Source: Rhizobium sp. BT04
Lineage (GTDB): Bacteria; Pseudomonadota; Alphaproteobacteria; Rhizobiales; Rhizobiaceae
Assembly (NCBI RefSeq): GCF_030053135.1
Contig: NZ_CP125651.1
Span: forward strand, 310,001 to 374,000
DNA: 64,000 nucleotides
Direction: 5' to 3'
The translations under genes and the position numbers were made by a program. The notes beneath the pieces were generated by a model. That model saw only the letters and a list, made by a program, of their open reading frames with translations. It ran no database searches and was not told the DNA's origin. This document shows positions 24,728 to 34,775 of the stretch, piece by piece (the first letter of the stretch is position 1; each line of letters begins with the position of its first letter).

Positions 24728-25792
24728 GTGAACGTCCACGAAATTATAGATCCACTTGAAACAGATCGCCCGTGCGGAGAAAACGTGCGCGTTAATACTG
24801 CATCACGCGAAATATACTATAGAATTAAAGACGCGAGAAACGCTGCACGTACAGCCGAGCGTAGTATTTCGCCTGGTGACGTTATTGCGCTTGCACCCGC
24901 CTGGCATGATGTTAGCAATCTTGGATTGCAGATCCTTTCTTCCCGGAGCAAGGACATCGAAGTATTGGCCTGGCTGGCGGAGGCCCAGCTGCGGCTGCGC
25001 GGCTTCTCAGGATTGCGAGATGTTTACGTTGCAACCGCGTCGCTTTTAGGCAAGTATTTCGACACTTTGCATTCGATCGGGGACAGCGATTTCGAGGAAC
25101 GGTTCGCGCCCTTCGCAGGCCTCAACGGTGTCGGCGGCGAGGGAACCCTCATCCAGGCTATTCGTTTGACATCGTTGATCCCGGACGGGAAGTTCGCTCA
25201 ATTTTCGCTTTGGGATTTCCAGCTTTCGCAGCGGCCGAACGAGGCCGAACGGCGCGAGGAATTGCAGCAGGCGGCAGCAGAAGCCGGTGTCGCGCAAATG
25301 TCAGCCTATCTCGGCGTGCTGACCGAGTGCATCGCCGCTTTCGACCGCATGGTCGAAATACTTGACCAACACTGCGGCGACCAGGCGCCGCCGAGTTCGA
25401 ATACACGCAATGTTTTGCAAGAGGCGGCGTCTGCAATCCGGATGCTCGCCGGCATCGAAGCTCCCCCGGCCGCGTCTGAAACGCCTGCTTTGCAAGGGCT
25501 GGAGCCGCTGCAGGCAGGCGATACCGACGGTGCCGAGACCGTTCGCACGCGGCCTGTCGGCGCTGAGGCGATTCGTTCGCGGGAAGAGGCCTTCGAACTT
25601 CTGGTCGCCGTGGCGCGCTATTTCCGCCGCACGGAGCCCCATTCACCGATCTCCATGTCGATCGAAACGCTGGTGCGTCGCGGCCGCATGGATTTTTCCG
25701 AGCTTCTTGCCGAGCTTCTGCCCGAACAGCACACACGCAATGCGGTGCTGACGGCAGCCGGCATTCAGCCCGTAAACGACAAGGGAGGCTAG
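24728..25792 (+). CDS. tssA: TssA (ImpA), T6SS baseplate/sheath assembly protein
   Basis: A 354-residue protein from the GTG at 24728, which begins [19 protein letters not shown], the usual opening of the ImpA N-terminal domain. An ATG at 24650 would add 26 residues, but the best promoter lies within that extension and its AGGAG site abuts the ATG directly, so I prefer the GTG. The C-terminal part holds the helical TssA region ending with [12 protein letters not shown]. TssA primes sheath polymerisation at the baseplate. First gene of the plus-strand operon. The first third is markedly more AT-rich than the rest of the operon. Confidence 0.85.
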   Translation: MNVHEIIDPLETDRPCGENVRVNTASREIYYRIKDARNAARTAERSISPGDVIALAPAWHDVSNLGLQILSSRSKDIEVLAWLAEAQLRLRGFSGLRDVYVATASLLGKYFDTLHSIGDSDFEERFAPFAGLNGVGGEGTLIQAIRLTSLIPDGKFAQFSLWDFQLSQRPNEAERREELQQAAAEAGVAQMSAYLGVLTECIAAFDRMVEILDQHCGDQAPPSSNTRNVLQEAASAIRMLAGIEAPPAASETPALQGLEPLQAGDTDGAETVRTRPVGAEAIRSREEAFELLVAVARYFRRTEPHSPISMSIETLVRRGRMDFSELLAELLPEQHTRNAVLTAAGIQPVNDKGG

Positions 25793-25798
25793 CGGCGC

Positions 25799-25818
25799 GC
25801 GGCCGGGCTTTCGGCCGC
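25799..25818 (+). other. Intercistronic hairpin tssA-tssB
   Basis: Stem GCGGCCG (25799-25805) and CGGCCGC (25812-25818) with a 6-base loop, starting seven bases after the tssA stop. There is no U-tract, so it is unlikely to terminate. It may protect or separate transcript segments. Confidence 0.45.
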
Positions 25819-25871
25819 AATCCGGAGCATCCTCAATTGGCAATCCGCCGATGAGACGAAGGAGAATCTCG

Positions 25872-26396
25872 ATGGCAAGTGTGCATGAGAAACTGGAACG
25901 GGTTCGCAAACCGCGGGTCCACATTAAATACGAAGTGGAAACCGAAGGCGCGATGGTGGTGAAGGAGCTGCCGTTCGTCGTCGGCGTGCTCGGCGATTTC
26001 TCCGGCAATCCCACGCAGCCGCTCAAAGCTTTCGGCGAGCGCAAGTTTGTGCAGATCGACCGCGACAATTTCGACGACGTCATGCGCCGCATGACGCCGG
26101 GCCTCACCCTATCGGTCGAGAACACGCTCGAGAAAAACGGAACCGAGCTGCCGGTTTCGCTGAAATTCGAAAGCATGGCCGATTTCGAACCCGGCGCGGT
26201 CGTCGATCAGGTGCCGGCGCTGAAGGCCCTGCTCAACGCCCGCAATCAGCTGCGCGACCTGATGAGCAAGGCGGACCGCTCCGAGGAGCTCGAGCGTCTG
26301 CTCGAGGACATCCTGCAGAACAAGGCCGATCTCTCGCAGCTGGTGGCCCAGCTTGGCGGCGGCGAAGCCGGAGCGGCGAAGGACGCGTTGAACTGA
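25872..26396 (+). CDS. tssB: TssB (ImpB), small sheath subunit
   Basis: A 174-residue protein from ATG 25872, which has a AAGGAGA site; an upstream in-frame ATG at 25851 would add seven Arg-rich residues and is less likely. Family motifs: [25 protein letters not shown] and [13 protein letters not shown]. TssB pairs with TssC to form the contractile sheath around the Hcp tube. Hairpins lie on both sides of the gene. Confidence 0.95.
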   Translation: MASVHEKLERVRKPRVHIKYEVETEGAMVVKELPFVVGVLGDFSGNPTQPLKAFGERKFVQIDRDNFDDVMRRMTPGLTLSVENTLEKNGTELPVSLKFESMADFEPGAVVDQVPALKALLNARNQLRDLMSKADRSEELERLLEDILQNKADLSQLVAQLGGGEAGAAKDALN

Positions 26397-26407
26397 ATGC
26401 CTGGGAT

Positions 26408-26429
26408 CGCGGGCCGGTGATGGCCCGCG
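26408..26429 (+). other. Intercistronic hairpin tssB-tssC
   Basis: Stem CGCGGGCC (26408-26415) and GGCCCGCG (26422-26429), loop of six bases, 12 bases after the tssB stop in a 127-base gap. There is no following T-run. A second weaker stem (CCCTC/GAGGG) lies further on, near 26478-26494. Confidence 0.5.
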
Positions 26430-26523
26430 CGAATTCCTGAAGAGTCTTTGTCCGGCCGCGGCCCCTTTTGAAGGGAACCCCTCATGCTTCGAGGGCCGCC
26501 GCTTTCGCAAAAAGGATCGATAG

Positions 26524-28005
26524 ATGACCGCCGAAACGCAATTGCAAACAAAGGAAGAAGTAGGCTTCGCGCCTGATGAGAACCTGCTCTCGAAGGTCGT
26601 TGCGGCAACCCGCCAGACCGAGCCCGACCGTGCGCAGGATCTTCTGCGCACCCTCACCGACCAGGCCCTGAAGGGCACCGTCACCTATGATCGCAATCTG
26701 ACGATCACCCTGAACAATGCCATTGCCGAGATCGACAAGGCGATATCAAGCCAGCTCGCGGCAATCATGCAGTCGCCGGAGTTCACCAAGCTGGAAGGCG
26801 CCTGGCGCGGCTTGAACTATCTCGTCAAGAATAGCGAGACCAGCGCCAATCTGAAGATCCGCGTGCTCAATGCATCGAAGCGCGATGTCGCCAAGGATCT
26901 GGCCAAGGCCGTCGAATTCGACCAGTCCAGACTTTTCAAGTCGGTCTATGAAGACGAGTTCGGCACACCCGGCGGCGAACCGATGGGCGCGCTGATCGGC
27001 GATTACGAATTCGACAATTCCTTCGACGACGTCCAGCTTCTGCAGGGGGTCTCGATGATCGCCGCGGCCGCTTTCGCGCCGTTCATCTCGGCCGCCAGCC
27101 CTCGCATGTTCGGCTTCGAGGATTTCCGCGAGCTGGCAAAACCCCGCGATCTCGAAAAGATCTTCGAAACGGTCGAATACGCCAAGTGGCGGAGCCTGCG
27201 CGACAGCGATGATTCCCGCTTCGTGACGCTTGCCATGCCGCGCGTGCTCGCCCGCATGCCTTACGGCCCGAAGACCAGCCCGATCGAAGAGTTCAACTTC
27301 GACGAAACAGGCGGCTCCAAGACCGGCGAGCTGTCGCACGATTCCTACTGCTGGATGAACGCAGCCTATGTGATGGGCACGCGCCTGACCGAAGCCTTCG
27401 CCAAGAACGGCTGGTGCACCGCCATTCGCGGGGCGGAAAACGGCGGCAAGGTCGAAGGCCTGCCGATGCATATCTTCTCCAGCGACGACGGCGACCTGGA
27501 CCTGAAGTGCCCGACGGAAGTCGGCATCACCGACCGCCGCGACGCCGAACTCGGCAAACTCGGCTTCCTGCCGCTTTGCCACTACAAGAATACCGATTAT
27601 GCCGTGTTCTTCGGGGCGCAGACCGCGCATAAGCCGAAGCTCTACGACCGGCCCGAGGCGACCGCCAACGCCGCCGTTTCCGCCCGCCTGCCCTATATGA
27701 TGGCGACCTCGCGCTTCGCCCATTATCTCAAGGTCATGGGCCGCGACAAGATCGGCTCCTTCATGGAGGCGGAAGATTGCGAGGCCTGGCTCAATCGCTG
27801 GATCTCCAACTATGTCAACGCCAATGACGACGCCGGCGAGGAGTCGCGGGCGAAATATCCGCTGCGCGAAGCAAAAGTCACCGTGCAGGAAATCCCCGGC
27901 AGGCCGGGCGCCTACAACGCCGTCGCCTGGATGCGCCCTTGGCTGCAGATGGAGGAATTGACCACCTCGCTGCGCATGGTCGCCCGGATTCCGTCGAAGA
28001 ACTGA
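26524..28005 (+). CDS. tssC: TssC (ImpC), large sheath subunit
   Basis: A 493-residue protein with the TssC motifs [33 protein letters not shown], the [13 protein letters not shown] region, and ALMRMVARIP-like end. It forms with TssB the cogwheel-like contractile sheath. Start ATG 26524. A GC hairpin with a TTCG loop follows the stop. A diverged paralogue (impD) is the next gene. Confidence 0.95.
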   Translation: MTAETQLQTKEEVGFAPDENLLSKVVAATRQTEPDRAQDLLRTLTDQALKGTVTYDRNLTITLNNAIAEIDKAISSQLAAIMQSPEFTKLEGAWRGLNYLVKNSETSANLKIRVLNASKRDVAKDLAKAVEFDQSRLFKSVYEDEFGTPGGEPMGALIGDYEFDNSFDDVQLLQGVSMIAAAAFAPFISAASPRMFGFEDFRELAKPRDLEKIFETVEYAKWRSLRDSDDSRFVTLAMPRVLARMPYGPKTSPIEEFNFDETGGSKTGELSHDSYCWMNAAYVMGTRLTEAFAKNGWCTAIRGAENGGKVEGLPMHIFSSDDGDLDLKCPTEVGITDRRDAELGKLGFLPLCHYKNTDYAVFFGAQTAHKPKLYDRPEATANAAVSARLPYMMATSRFAHYLKVMGRDKIGSFMEAEDCEAWLNRWISNYVNANDDAGEESRAKYPLREAKVTVQEIPGRPGAYNAVAWMRPWLQMEELTTSLRMVARIPSKN

Positions 28006-28019
28006 TGAAATCAGGGTCC

Positions 28020-28043
28020 GGCGCGGCGGTTCGCCGCCGCGCC
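28020..28043 (+). other. Intercistronic hairpin tssC-impD, TTCG tetraloop
   Basis: A perfect 10-base stem, GGCGCGGCGG (28020-28029) and CCGCCGCGCC (28034-28043), closed by a TTCG loop, an unusually stable RNA fold. It starts 15 bases after the tssC stop. No T-run follows. It is well placed to protect the tssB-tssC part of the mRNA from 3-prime decay. Confidence 0.6.
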
Positions 28044-28075
28044 AAACTCTTCCGAAACATTTGGTCAGGTCGACG

Positions 28076-29464
28076 ATGGGTTCCAGCACTGAATGGCGGC
28101 GCCGGGCGGATCAGCTGATTACGCTGATCGACGAGGCGCTGAACAGGCAAGTCAATGCCATCCTCCACCATCCCGATTTTCAGGCGATGGAGGCGAGATG
28201 GCGTGGCCTCGCCATGCTCGTGCGCGAGGCAAGCCGCCGCGGCGAGGTGAAGGTCAAGCTGCTCAGCGTCAGCTGGCGCGAGCTCGCGCGAAGCATGGAG
28301 CGCGCCAGCGACTTCGATCAGAGCCACCTGTTCGAACTGATCTATAGCCGCGAGTTCGGCATGCCAGGCGGCGAACCCTTCGGCCTGCTGGTCGGCGACT
28401 ATCATCTTTCTCCGGCCGATCCCGCCGACGGCGATCCTGTTGGCACGCTGTCGCAGATCGGCATGGTGGCGGCCGCCGCCTTCTGCCCCTTCGTCGCCGG
28501 TGCTGCGCCGCTTGCGATCGGGCTTGAAGATTTTCACGAACTGAACCGGGTCAACGACTTTTCCTGGCTTGCCACAGAGACCGACCGGATCCGCTGGAAT
28601 GGTCTTCGCGCGCGTGAGGATTCACGTTTCCTCGGGCTTGCCGCACCGCGTATCCTGATGCGTTCGCCGCTCACACCGCATGCGCGCGATCGCAATGACG
28701 GCTTTCCCTTCCGCGAAAGCATTGCTAGCGACGGCAGTTCACTGCTCTGGGGCAACGCCGCTTTCGCCTTTGCCACTGTTGTCATCCGCAATTTCATCGC
28801 TTCCGGCTGGTTCGCAGATATCCGCGGCGTCACGCAGGATGCGATCGACGGCGGCCTGCTGAGCGCAGCCGAGCTCCCGCCTTATGATTTCGGCACGGAG
28901 AGCAACGGACTTTCCGCCCAGGCGCCAGTGGAAATCCACCTGACCAGCAGCCAGGAGCAGCAGCTTTGCGAGCTCGGCATCATCCCTGCCGCGACCACCT
29001 ATCTCTCCTCTTCGGCGATTTTCAATTCCAATCAGTCGTTGCATGCGCCGCCGCATTATTCCAACGAACATGCACGGCAGAACGCGCGGCTTGCCGCCAT
29101 GCTGCAATATGTGCTCTGCGCCTCGCGCTTCGCGCATTATCTCAAGGTCATCATGCGTGACGAAATCGGCCAGCTTTCGGATGCGATCTCGATCGAGCGC
29201 CGGCTGGCGGACTGGCTCACCGCCTATACGCTCGGCAACGACGATGCCGATATTGCGTTGCGCACGCGCTTTCCCCTGCGCTCCGCCGGCATCGGCGTCG
29301 CCGAGATTCCGGGCAAGCCCGGCAGCTTCTCCTGCACGGTCCGGCTGCAGCCGCATTTCCAGCTCGATGACGTTGCCACGAGCTTCCATCTCATCGCCGA
29401 GACCACGACCACCGGCCAGATCCTGAGCCGCCCGGTCGCCATACCCGAGAGGATGTCCGCATGA
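28076..29464 (+). CDS. impD: ImpD, second TssC-type protein
   Basis: A 462-residue protein from ATG 28076 (TTG five codons upstream possible). It shares the TssC pattern with ImpC: MEARWRGLAMLV, FDQSHLFELIYSREFGMPGGEPFG and [18 protein letters not shown]. Agrobacterium has a corresponding pair (TssC40 and TssC41), of which one is the main sheath subunit. It may be a minor sheath or baseplate-end component. Its stop overlaps the impE start (ATGA), in contrast to the long gaps around tssB and tssC. Confidence 0.9.
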   Translation: MGSSTEWRRRADQLITLIDEALNRQVNAILHHPDFQAMEARWRGLAMLVREASRRGEVKVKLLSVSWRELARSMERASDFDQSHLFELIYSREFGMPGGEPFGLLVGDYHLSPADPADGDPVGTLSQIGMVAAAAFCPFVAGAAPLAIGLEDFHELNRVNDFSWLATETDRIRWNGLRAREDSRFLGLAAPRILMRSPLTPHARDRNDGFPFRESIASDGSSLLWGNAAFAFATVVIRNFIASGWFADIRGVTQDAIDGGLLSAAELPPYDFGTESNGLSAQAPVEIHLTSSQEQQLCELGIIPAATTYLSSSAIFNSNQSLHAPPHYSNEHARQNARLAAMLQYVLCASRFAHYLKVIMRDEIGQLSDAISIERRLADWLTAYTLGNDDADIALRTRFPLRSAGIGVAEIPGKPGSFSCTVRLQPHFQLDDVATSFHLIAETTTTGQILSRPVAIPERMSA

Positions 29465-30291
29465 CGCTTTCCGCCAGCATCGCCCAATCGCTCAGAGACA
29501 ATGCCCTTGAGGAGGCGCTCGAGGAGGTCAAGGCGCATCTGAAGGCCAAGCCCTCGGATCAGGAAGCGCGGCATCTCTATATCGATCTTCTCGTGCTTGC
29601 CGGCGATTACCAGCGGGCGGACAATCAATGCAGCCTTGCCGCCACTCTCTCTCCCGACGCGACGATGGGCTTTGCCTTGCTGCGCAACGAGCTTCGGGCG
29701 ATGGCGGCGCGCGACGCCTGGTTTGCGAGCGGCGGCGTGCCGGAATTTCCGCAGGGGCCGAGCGAACTCGACAAGCTCGCCGTTCGCCTCGGCATCGCCC
29801 ATCGCGACGGCAATGCGGATGAGGCGCGAACCGCGCTCGATGCGCTTGAGCAGCTCAGGAACGAGCGGCCGCTGATCTGGAACGGCAGACCGGTCTCCGA
29901 TTTCCGCGACCTAGACGACCGCACGCCGCACGCTCTCGAAGTGATCATGACCGGCGGCGGCTATCTGTGGATCGATTTCGCCAAGATCGCAGCGCTGTCG
30001 ATCGAGCCGATTGCCCGGCCGCGCGATCTCGCCTTCCGCCGTGCCGAACTGTCGCTCATCGACGGCGCCGCCGCTTCGGTGCTTCTGCCGGCGGTCTATC
30101 ACGGCACAGGCAAGGATCCGACGCTCAGGCTTGGCCGCGAGACCGATTGGATCGAGGAACCGACAGGCATCACCACCGGTCGCGGCCAGCGCTGCTACCT
30201 CGCCGGCGACGAACTGGTTTCCTTCCATGATACTCAAAGTCTGGAGATCGTGCCGGCAACGGCTGCCGGCAGGCAGGTCGCGCATGGTTGA
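29461..30291 (+). CDS. impE: ImpE (TagJ), accessory T6SS protein
   Basis: A 276-residue protein of the ImpE/TagJ family: a TPR-like helical N-terminus (LEEVKAHLKAKPSDQEARHL in pattern), then WNGRPVSDFRDLDDR, and an SH3-like C-terminus with YHGTGKDPTLRLGR. The Pseudomonas homologue contacts the sheath protein TssB and the recycling machinery. It is not one of the 13 core components. It overlaps impD by four bases and tssE by eight bases. Confidence 0.9.
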   Translation: MTLSASIAQSLRDNALEEALEEVKAHLKAKPSDQEARHLYIDLLVLAGDYQRADNQCSLAATLSPDATMGFALLRNELRAMAARDAWFASGGVPEFPQGPSELDKLAVRLGIAHRDGNADEARTALDALEQLRNERPLIWNGRPVSDFRDLDDRTPHALEVIMTGGGYLWIDFAKIAALSIEPIARPRDLAFRRAELSLIDGAAASVLLPAVYHGTGKDPTLRLGRETDWIEEPTGITTGRGQRCYLAGDELVSFHDTQSLEIVPATAAGRQVAHG

Positions 30292-30793
30292 TCCCCTCGA
30301 ACGCTACCGGCTGCGTGACCGTGTCCTGTCCCGCTCGATCCTCGACAGGCTGATGGACGAGGCGCCGGATCGCGCCGTCGACCCGCCGATGACCTTCGTC
30401 GACCAGGTGCGAGAGGTCAGAGAGGCCATCCGCCGCGATCTCGAGGCGCTGCTCAACACACGGCGCTCCCCGGCGACGCCGCCGGCCGTGCTTTCCGAGT
30501 TGAGGGACGCCCTGGTGAGCTATGGTGTCGACGGCATCGTCTCGGCCAATCTGATGACCGAGCAGGCCAAGCTCAAGCTTGCCGCAGTAATCGAGCGGCG
30601 GATCGCGCTGTTCGAGACACGGCTTGCCGATGTCAGGGTGACGATCCTGAAAAGCCGGACGATGACCGAACGGGCGCTGCGCATGCGCATCCAGGCGACC
30701 TTCCGCCTGCACGAAGGCATGCCGCCGATCAGCTTCGAATCGACCATCGATCCGTCGACCCAGCGCTTCCTCGTGGAGGCCGGCAATGGCTGA
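30284..30793 (+). CDS. tssE: TssE (ImpF), gp25-like baseplate protein
   Basis: A 169-residue protein starting at ATG 30284 within the end of impE; the frame is open further upstream, but no homology would be expected there. The core has the GPW/gp25 pattern with VREAIRRDLEALLNTRR and ALVSYGVDGI. It links the baseplate to the first sheath ring, like phage T4 gp25. Its stop overlaps the tssF start by eight bases. Confidence 0.92.
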   Translation: MVDPLERYRLRDRVLSRSILDRLMDEAPDRAVDPPMTFVDQVREVREAIRRDLEALLNTRRSPATPPAVLSELRDALVSYGVDGIVSANLMTEQAKLKLAAVIERRIALFETRLADVRVTILKSRTMTERALRMRIQATFRLHEGMPPISFESTIDPSTQRFLVEAGNG

Positions 30794-32567
30794 AGGTTTC
30801 CTGCACCGTTACAATGAGGAATTGCTGGCGCTGCGCCGTCGGGCCGCGCGTTTTGCCGATGCCTTCCCGAAGATCGCCGGCCGCCTGCGCATGACCGGCG
30901 ACGTCGCCGACGACCCGCATGTGGAACGCCTGATCCAGAGCTTCGCCTATTCGGCCGCCCGCGTCCGCCAGAAGCTGGACGACGAATTTCCCGAGCTCAC
31001 CGACGGCCTGCTCGAAACGCTCTATCCGCATTATCTCGCGCCGCTGCCGTCGATGAGCATCGTCAAGTTCCGGCCGAGCGATACGCTCGCCTCGGTCCAG
31101 ACCGTGCCGCGCCATACGGAGGTGCTGGCCGAGCCGGTCAGAGGCGAAGCCTGCCGCTTCCGCACCACGCAGGACGTCGAGATGGCGCCGATCGAAATTG
31201 CCGGCGCCGGACTTTCCGGCCAGCCGATCAATGCGCCGCTTTCACCCTATGCCGGCGTTGCCGGCTGCCTCAGGCTGTCCCTCCGTAGCCTCGATGCCCG
31301 AAAGCCCCTCGGCGGCCTCGGCGTGAGCCGGCTGCGCCTGCACATTCCCTCCCCGTGGCAACAGGCGGTAGCAATCTACGAACTGCTTGCCAATCAGACG
31401 CTCGGCATCGCCCTTGCCAAACATGCCGACGATCGGTCGCCGGTCTTCCTGCCGGCTGGGAGCCTCAAACCGGTCGGCTTCGAGCCCGAAGAAGCCATGC
31501 TGCCCTATCCGGCGCCGAGTTTCACCGGCTACCGGCTGCTGACCGAATTCTTCGCCCTGCCCAGAAAGTTTCTCTTTCTCGACATCGAAGGGCTCGATGC
31601 CTGGACGGGCGAGACGCTGGAGCTCTTCATCTATCTCAAGGAGAGCGACGCCAAACTGGAGCGTGCAGTGTCCGTCCGCGACTTCGCGCTCAACGCAACG
31701 CCCGTCGTCAATCTCTTCCGCCAGGTCTGCGAGCCGATCGCCATCGACGGCACCCGCACGGAATACCGTCTCCTGCCCGATGCGCGGCGCCAGAAGACCC
31801 GCGAGATCTATTCGATCGATCGCGTTCTGCTCACCGGATCGCGCGGCCAGGAGGAATTCTGCCAGCCCTTCTTCGGACGGTCGCAACGGGCAGGCGCGAG
31901 CCCGACTCACTGGCAGGCCTATCGCCGTTTCGACGAAGACGACAGAACCAGCGATATGGATATTGCCTTCGTCGACAGGCAGCGCCGCTCTTCAGGTCCC
32001 GTCGATGCGGTCGCAAGCGTCGACACGCTCTGCCTCAACCGCGATTTGCCGGAACAGCTTCCCTTCGGCGGCGGCCATCCCTTCCTGCAGCTTGCCTCCG
32101 GCCACGAGGCGGTGGCGGGCGTCGAAGCGCTGATCCCGCCGACGCCATCGGTCCGCATGAACGATCAGGAGGGCCGGAACTGGCGGCTGATCTCGCATCT
32201 CGTCCTCAACCACCTGTCGCTCTTCGACAATGGCGGCGCGGCGCTGAAGGATATCCTGTCGCTTTATGCCTTCCGGGACAGTCCCGAGACCAAGCAGTTC
32301 GTCGACGCGCTGGTCCGGATCAAGGCAGCCAACTCGACCGCCCGTCTCGGCAGCGGCGGCATGGTGCCCGGCACCGAAATCACACTGGAATGCGATCCGG
32401 CCGTCATCGACCGGCCCTCGGCCTTCCTGTTCGGCAGCGTGCTCGACCGTTTCTTCAGTCTCTATACCTCGGTCAACAGCTTCACCCGGCTCACCATCGG
32501 CATGAAGGGCCAGTCGAGGCCGATTGCCCGGTGGCCGGCGCGCGCCGCCGACCGCCCGCTGCTTTGA
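30786..32567 (+). CDS. tssF: TssF (ImpG), baseplate wedge protein
   Basis: A 593-residue protein with the TssF opening YNEELLALRRRAARFADAFP and DPHVERLIQSFAYSAARVRQKLDDEFPEL in pattern, and the closing STARLGSGGMVPGTEI, SLYTSVNSFTRL motifs. TssF2-TssG form the wedge of the baseplate with TssE and TssK. Length is normal. It is separated by 20 bases from tssG. Confidence 0.95.
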   Translation: MAEGFLHRYNEELLALRRRAARFADAFPKIAGRLRMTGDVADDPHVERLIQSFAYSAARVRQKLDDEFPELTDGLLETLYPHYLAPLPSMSIVKFRPSDTLASVQTVPRHTEVLAEPVRGEACRFRTTQDVEMAPIEIAGAGLSGQPINAPLSPYAGVAGCLRLSLRSLDARKPLGGLGVSRLRLHIPSPWQQAVAIYELLANQTLGIALAKHADDRSPVFLPAGSLKPVGFEPEEAMLPYPAPSFTGYRLLTEFFALPRKFLFLDIEGLDAWTGETLELFIYLKESDAKLERAVSVRDFALNATPVVNLFRQVCEPIAIDGTRTEYRLLPDARRQKTREIYSIDRVLLTGSRGQEEFCQPFFGRSQRAGASPTHWQAYRRFDEDDRTSDMDIAFVDRQRRSSGPVDAVASVDTLCLNRDLPEQLPFGGGHPFLQLASGHEAVAGVEALIPPTPSVRMNDQEGRNWRLISHLVLNHLSLFDNGGAALKDILSLYAFRDSPETKQFVDALVRIKAANSTARLGSGGMVPGTEITLECDPAVIDRPSAFLFGSVLDRFFSLYTSVNSFTRLTIGMKGQSRPIARWPARAADRPLL

Positions 32568-32587
32568 GGAAGGATCGCTAGCGAATC

Positions 32588-33589
32588 ATGGATCTCCCCG
32601 TCGCCCGCAAACCAGACGCCCTTGCCGATCTGCTCGAACGCGACCCCGGCCGCTTCGAGCCGGTGACGGCCTTTCGCGTCGCGCAGGCTTCGGTGGGCGA
32701 AGGACGCCTCGATGTCGCCGCCCATGTCGGCGTCTCGCCGGCGCCGCTTGCGGTCAGCGGCTACAAGCGCAAGGCCGGTCGCGCCACCGTCCGCAGTGCA
32801 CTTGCCGGTCTCGTCGGCGCACTCGGCTCGATGCCGTCGGCCTATAACGAACTCGTCATGCGCGAGGAGCGCAACCGGTCGCGGGCGCTCGCCGGCTTCT
32901 TCGATCTCTTCGGCGCGCGGATGGCCGAACTCTTCACCGATGCCTGCGAGAAATACCGCATCGCCCGGCGGCTGCGCTGGGGCGGCGCCTGGGCAAGCAA
33001 TGCTTTCGTCACCACGCTGCTGTCGCTCACCGGTTTCGGCACCAAGCGGCTCGTCGAAAAGAGCGGCGTCGACGAGGAGTTGATCCTGCGTTTTTCCGGT
33101 TTCTTCGCCGCGCGTAACCGCAATGCCGTCAATCTGCGCGCCATGCTGACCGAATTCAGCGGCCTGCCGGTGGAGATCGAATTGTTCCGCGGCCGCTGGC
33201 TGGCCATTCCGGCGGAAGAGCGCAGCCGCATGGGCCAACCGCAGGGCGTCCAGCTTGGCGTCAATGCGACGGCGGGTGCCGCGATCCACGATTTCAGCGG
33301 CGGCTTTCGCATCGTCATCGGTCCGCTCGGCTATGCCGACTACCTCCAGCTTGCGCCGGGCGGCCGCGCCGTCACCGAGCTCTTCGCCCTGACGCGGCTC
33401 TATGTCGGCGCCGCACTCGAATTCGACATACAGGCCATCCTGAAGAAGGAGGACGTTCCCTTCTGCCAGCTCGGACAAGCGGGCGATCCGCCGCGCCTGG
33501 GCTGGAACAGCTGGGCGAGGGTCGCGCCGGCGGCAAAGGACAGCGGCGATGCGGTGATCGTCGAACGCCTGTCGGTGCAGGCGCGGTGA
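32588..33589 (+). CDS. tssG: TssG (ImpH), baseplate wedge protein
   Basis: A 333-residue protein with the family patterns DLLERDPGRFEPVTAFRVA, NELVMREERNRSRALAGFFDLF and LPVEIELFRGRWLAI. It partners TssF in the baseplate wedge. ATG start at 32588. It is followed after ten bases by the FHA gene. Length is typical for the family. Confidence 0.95.
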   Translation: MDLPVARKPDALADLLERDPGRFEPVTAFRVAQASVGEGRLDVAAHVGVSPAPLAVSGYKRKAGRATVRSALAGLVGALGSMPSAYNELVMREERNRSRALAGFFDLFGARMAELFTDACEKYRIARRLRWGGAWASNAFVTTLLSLTGFGTKRLVEKSGVDEELILRFSGFFAARNRNAVNLRAMLTEFSGLPVEIELFRGRWLAIPAEERSRMGQPQGVQLGVNATAGAAIHDFSGGFRIVIGPLGYADYLQLAPGGRAVTELFALTRLYVGAALEFDIQAILKKEDVPFCQLGQAGDPPRLGWNSWARVAPAAKDSGDAVIVERLSVQAR

Positions 33590-33599
33590 GGAGACGAGA

Positions 33600-34775
33600 A
33601 TGCGGCTCGAACTGAAAGAGATCACCAGCGACGCGACGGCGTCAGGCCAGTCGAAATGGTTCTTCGAACGCGGCCGGCGAACGCTCGGGCGGGCGCCCGA
33701 TTGCGACTGGCGGCTGCCGGAGGATCGGCGCTCCATCTCCAAGCTCCATTGCATCATCGAACGTGACCGCGATGGCTTCCTGCTGCGCGACCAGAGCGCA
33801 AACGGCTCCTGGGTCGACGGCGTCGCCGTTCATGAAGGTCAAATCGCCAGGCTTTCCGACAGGTCGCGGCTGGAGATGGGCGGACTTGCCTTTTCCGTCC
33901 ACATATCAGGCGACAAGGACCGCGAGATCGAGGATCCCGATGCCGGTTTGGTGCTGAGCGACGAACCGCTGACCATTTCTGCGATCCTGGCCGACATCGC
34001 TCCAGGCGGTCGCACCGCAAGCGGTATTCTCGGTGAGCGCGCGACCGATGACTGGGCCTTTCCCGAACAGGGCGGGAAGAAAGGCGCGGCTTCATCCCGC
34101 AATGTCGAGATCGGCTGGAGCGGCCCTCCGGAGATCCGTTCAGCCACCCAGCTTCTGCCGGAAGACTGGAATTCGGAGGAGACCGAATACGGCAGCCACC
34201 TGGAACATGGGTCCGCCACCCATGTCGCCGTGCCGATCGCTCAGCGCCGCGCCGCGCCGGTGATCGAGATCGTCAACGACAACGACCCGCAGCCCGAAGC
34301 CGAGGAATTTCCATCGTTGACGATCGGCCGGTTCGAAGCCTTCGCCGATCGGCTGGAGCCGCTGCTCGCCCGGTTCGAGGAGGCTGTCGAGAACAGCTAT
34401 GCCGTTTTCGAAATGCATGTGCCGTCCTTCGACAGGCAGCCGGACTTCCTGGCCGGCGGCACGGAGGAGGCGCTGCTTGCCCGCATCGAGGCGCTGCTCG
34501 GGCGACAGCTCACGCTCAATTCCGCCCTCCAGGCTCTCGTTCGGACGGCGGGCCAGTTGGAGCCGCGCAGCCTGGAAGCGCGTGTCGAGACCGGCGCCTG
34601 GCGCCGGGACCGGAATTACTGGCGGGCTTACCGGGCGCAATTCGAAAAGGACGGCAAAAGCCGGTCGATTCAGGACCTCTTCCGCGATGCCATGACCGGC
34701 GCGATGAACGGCAGAGACGCAGGGCCTCGTCCGCAAGACAGGCAGGAAGGAAAAGACGCGCACCATGAGGAATGA
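33600..34775 (+). CDS. fha: Fha (ImpI/TagH), phosphothreonine-binding T6SS regulator
   Basis: A 391-residue protein. An N-terminal FHA domain (about residues 20-105) keeps the key residues: GRAPDCDW, SISKLHC and SANGSWVDG. The C-terminal T6SS FHA-associated domain spans about residues 240-380 (FEAFADRLEPLLARFEEAVE). FHA proteins of this kind bind a phosphorylated partner and switch on secretion; in Agrobacterium the partner is phosphorylated TssL. It overlaps tssK by eleven bases. The kinase and phosphatase are encoded at the end of the same operon. Confidence 0.93.
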   Translation: MRLELKEITSDATASGQSKWFFERGRRTLGRAPDCDWRLPEDRRSISKLHCIIERDRDGFLLRDQSANGSWVDGVAVHEGQIARLSDRSRLEMGGLAFSVHISGDKDREIEDPDAGLVLSDEPLTISAILADIAPGGRTASGILGERATDDWAFPEQGGKKGAASSRNVEIGWSGPPEIRSATQLLPEDWNSEETEYGSHLEHGSATHVAVPIAQRRAAPVIEIVNDNDPQPEAEEFPSLTIGRFEAFADRLEPLLARFEEAVENSYAVFEMHVPSFDRQPDFLAGGTEEALLARIEALLGRQLTLNSALQALVRTAGQLEPRSLEARVETGAWRRDRNYWRAYRAQFEKDGKSRSIQDLFRDAMTGAMNGRDAGPRPQDRQEGKDAHHEE

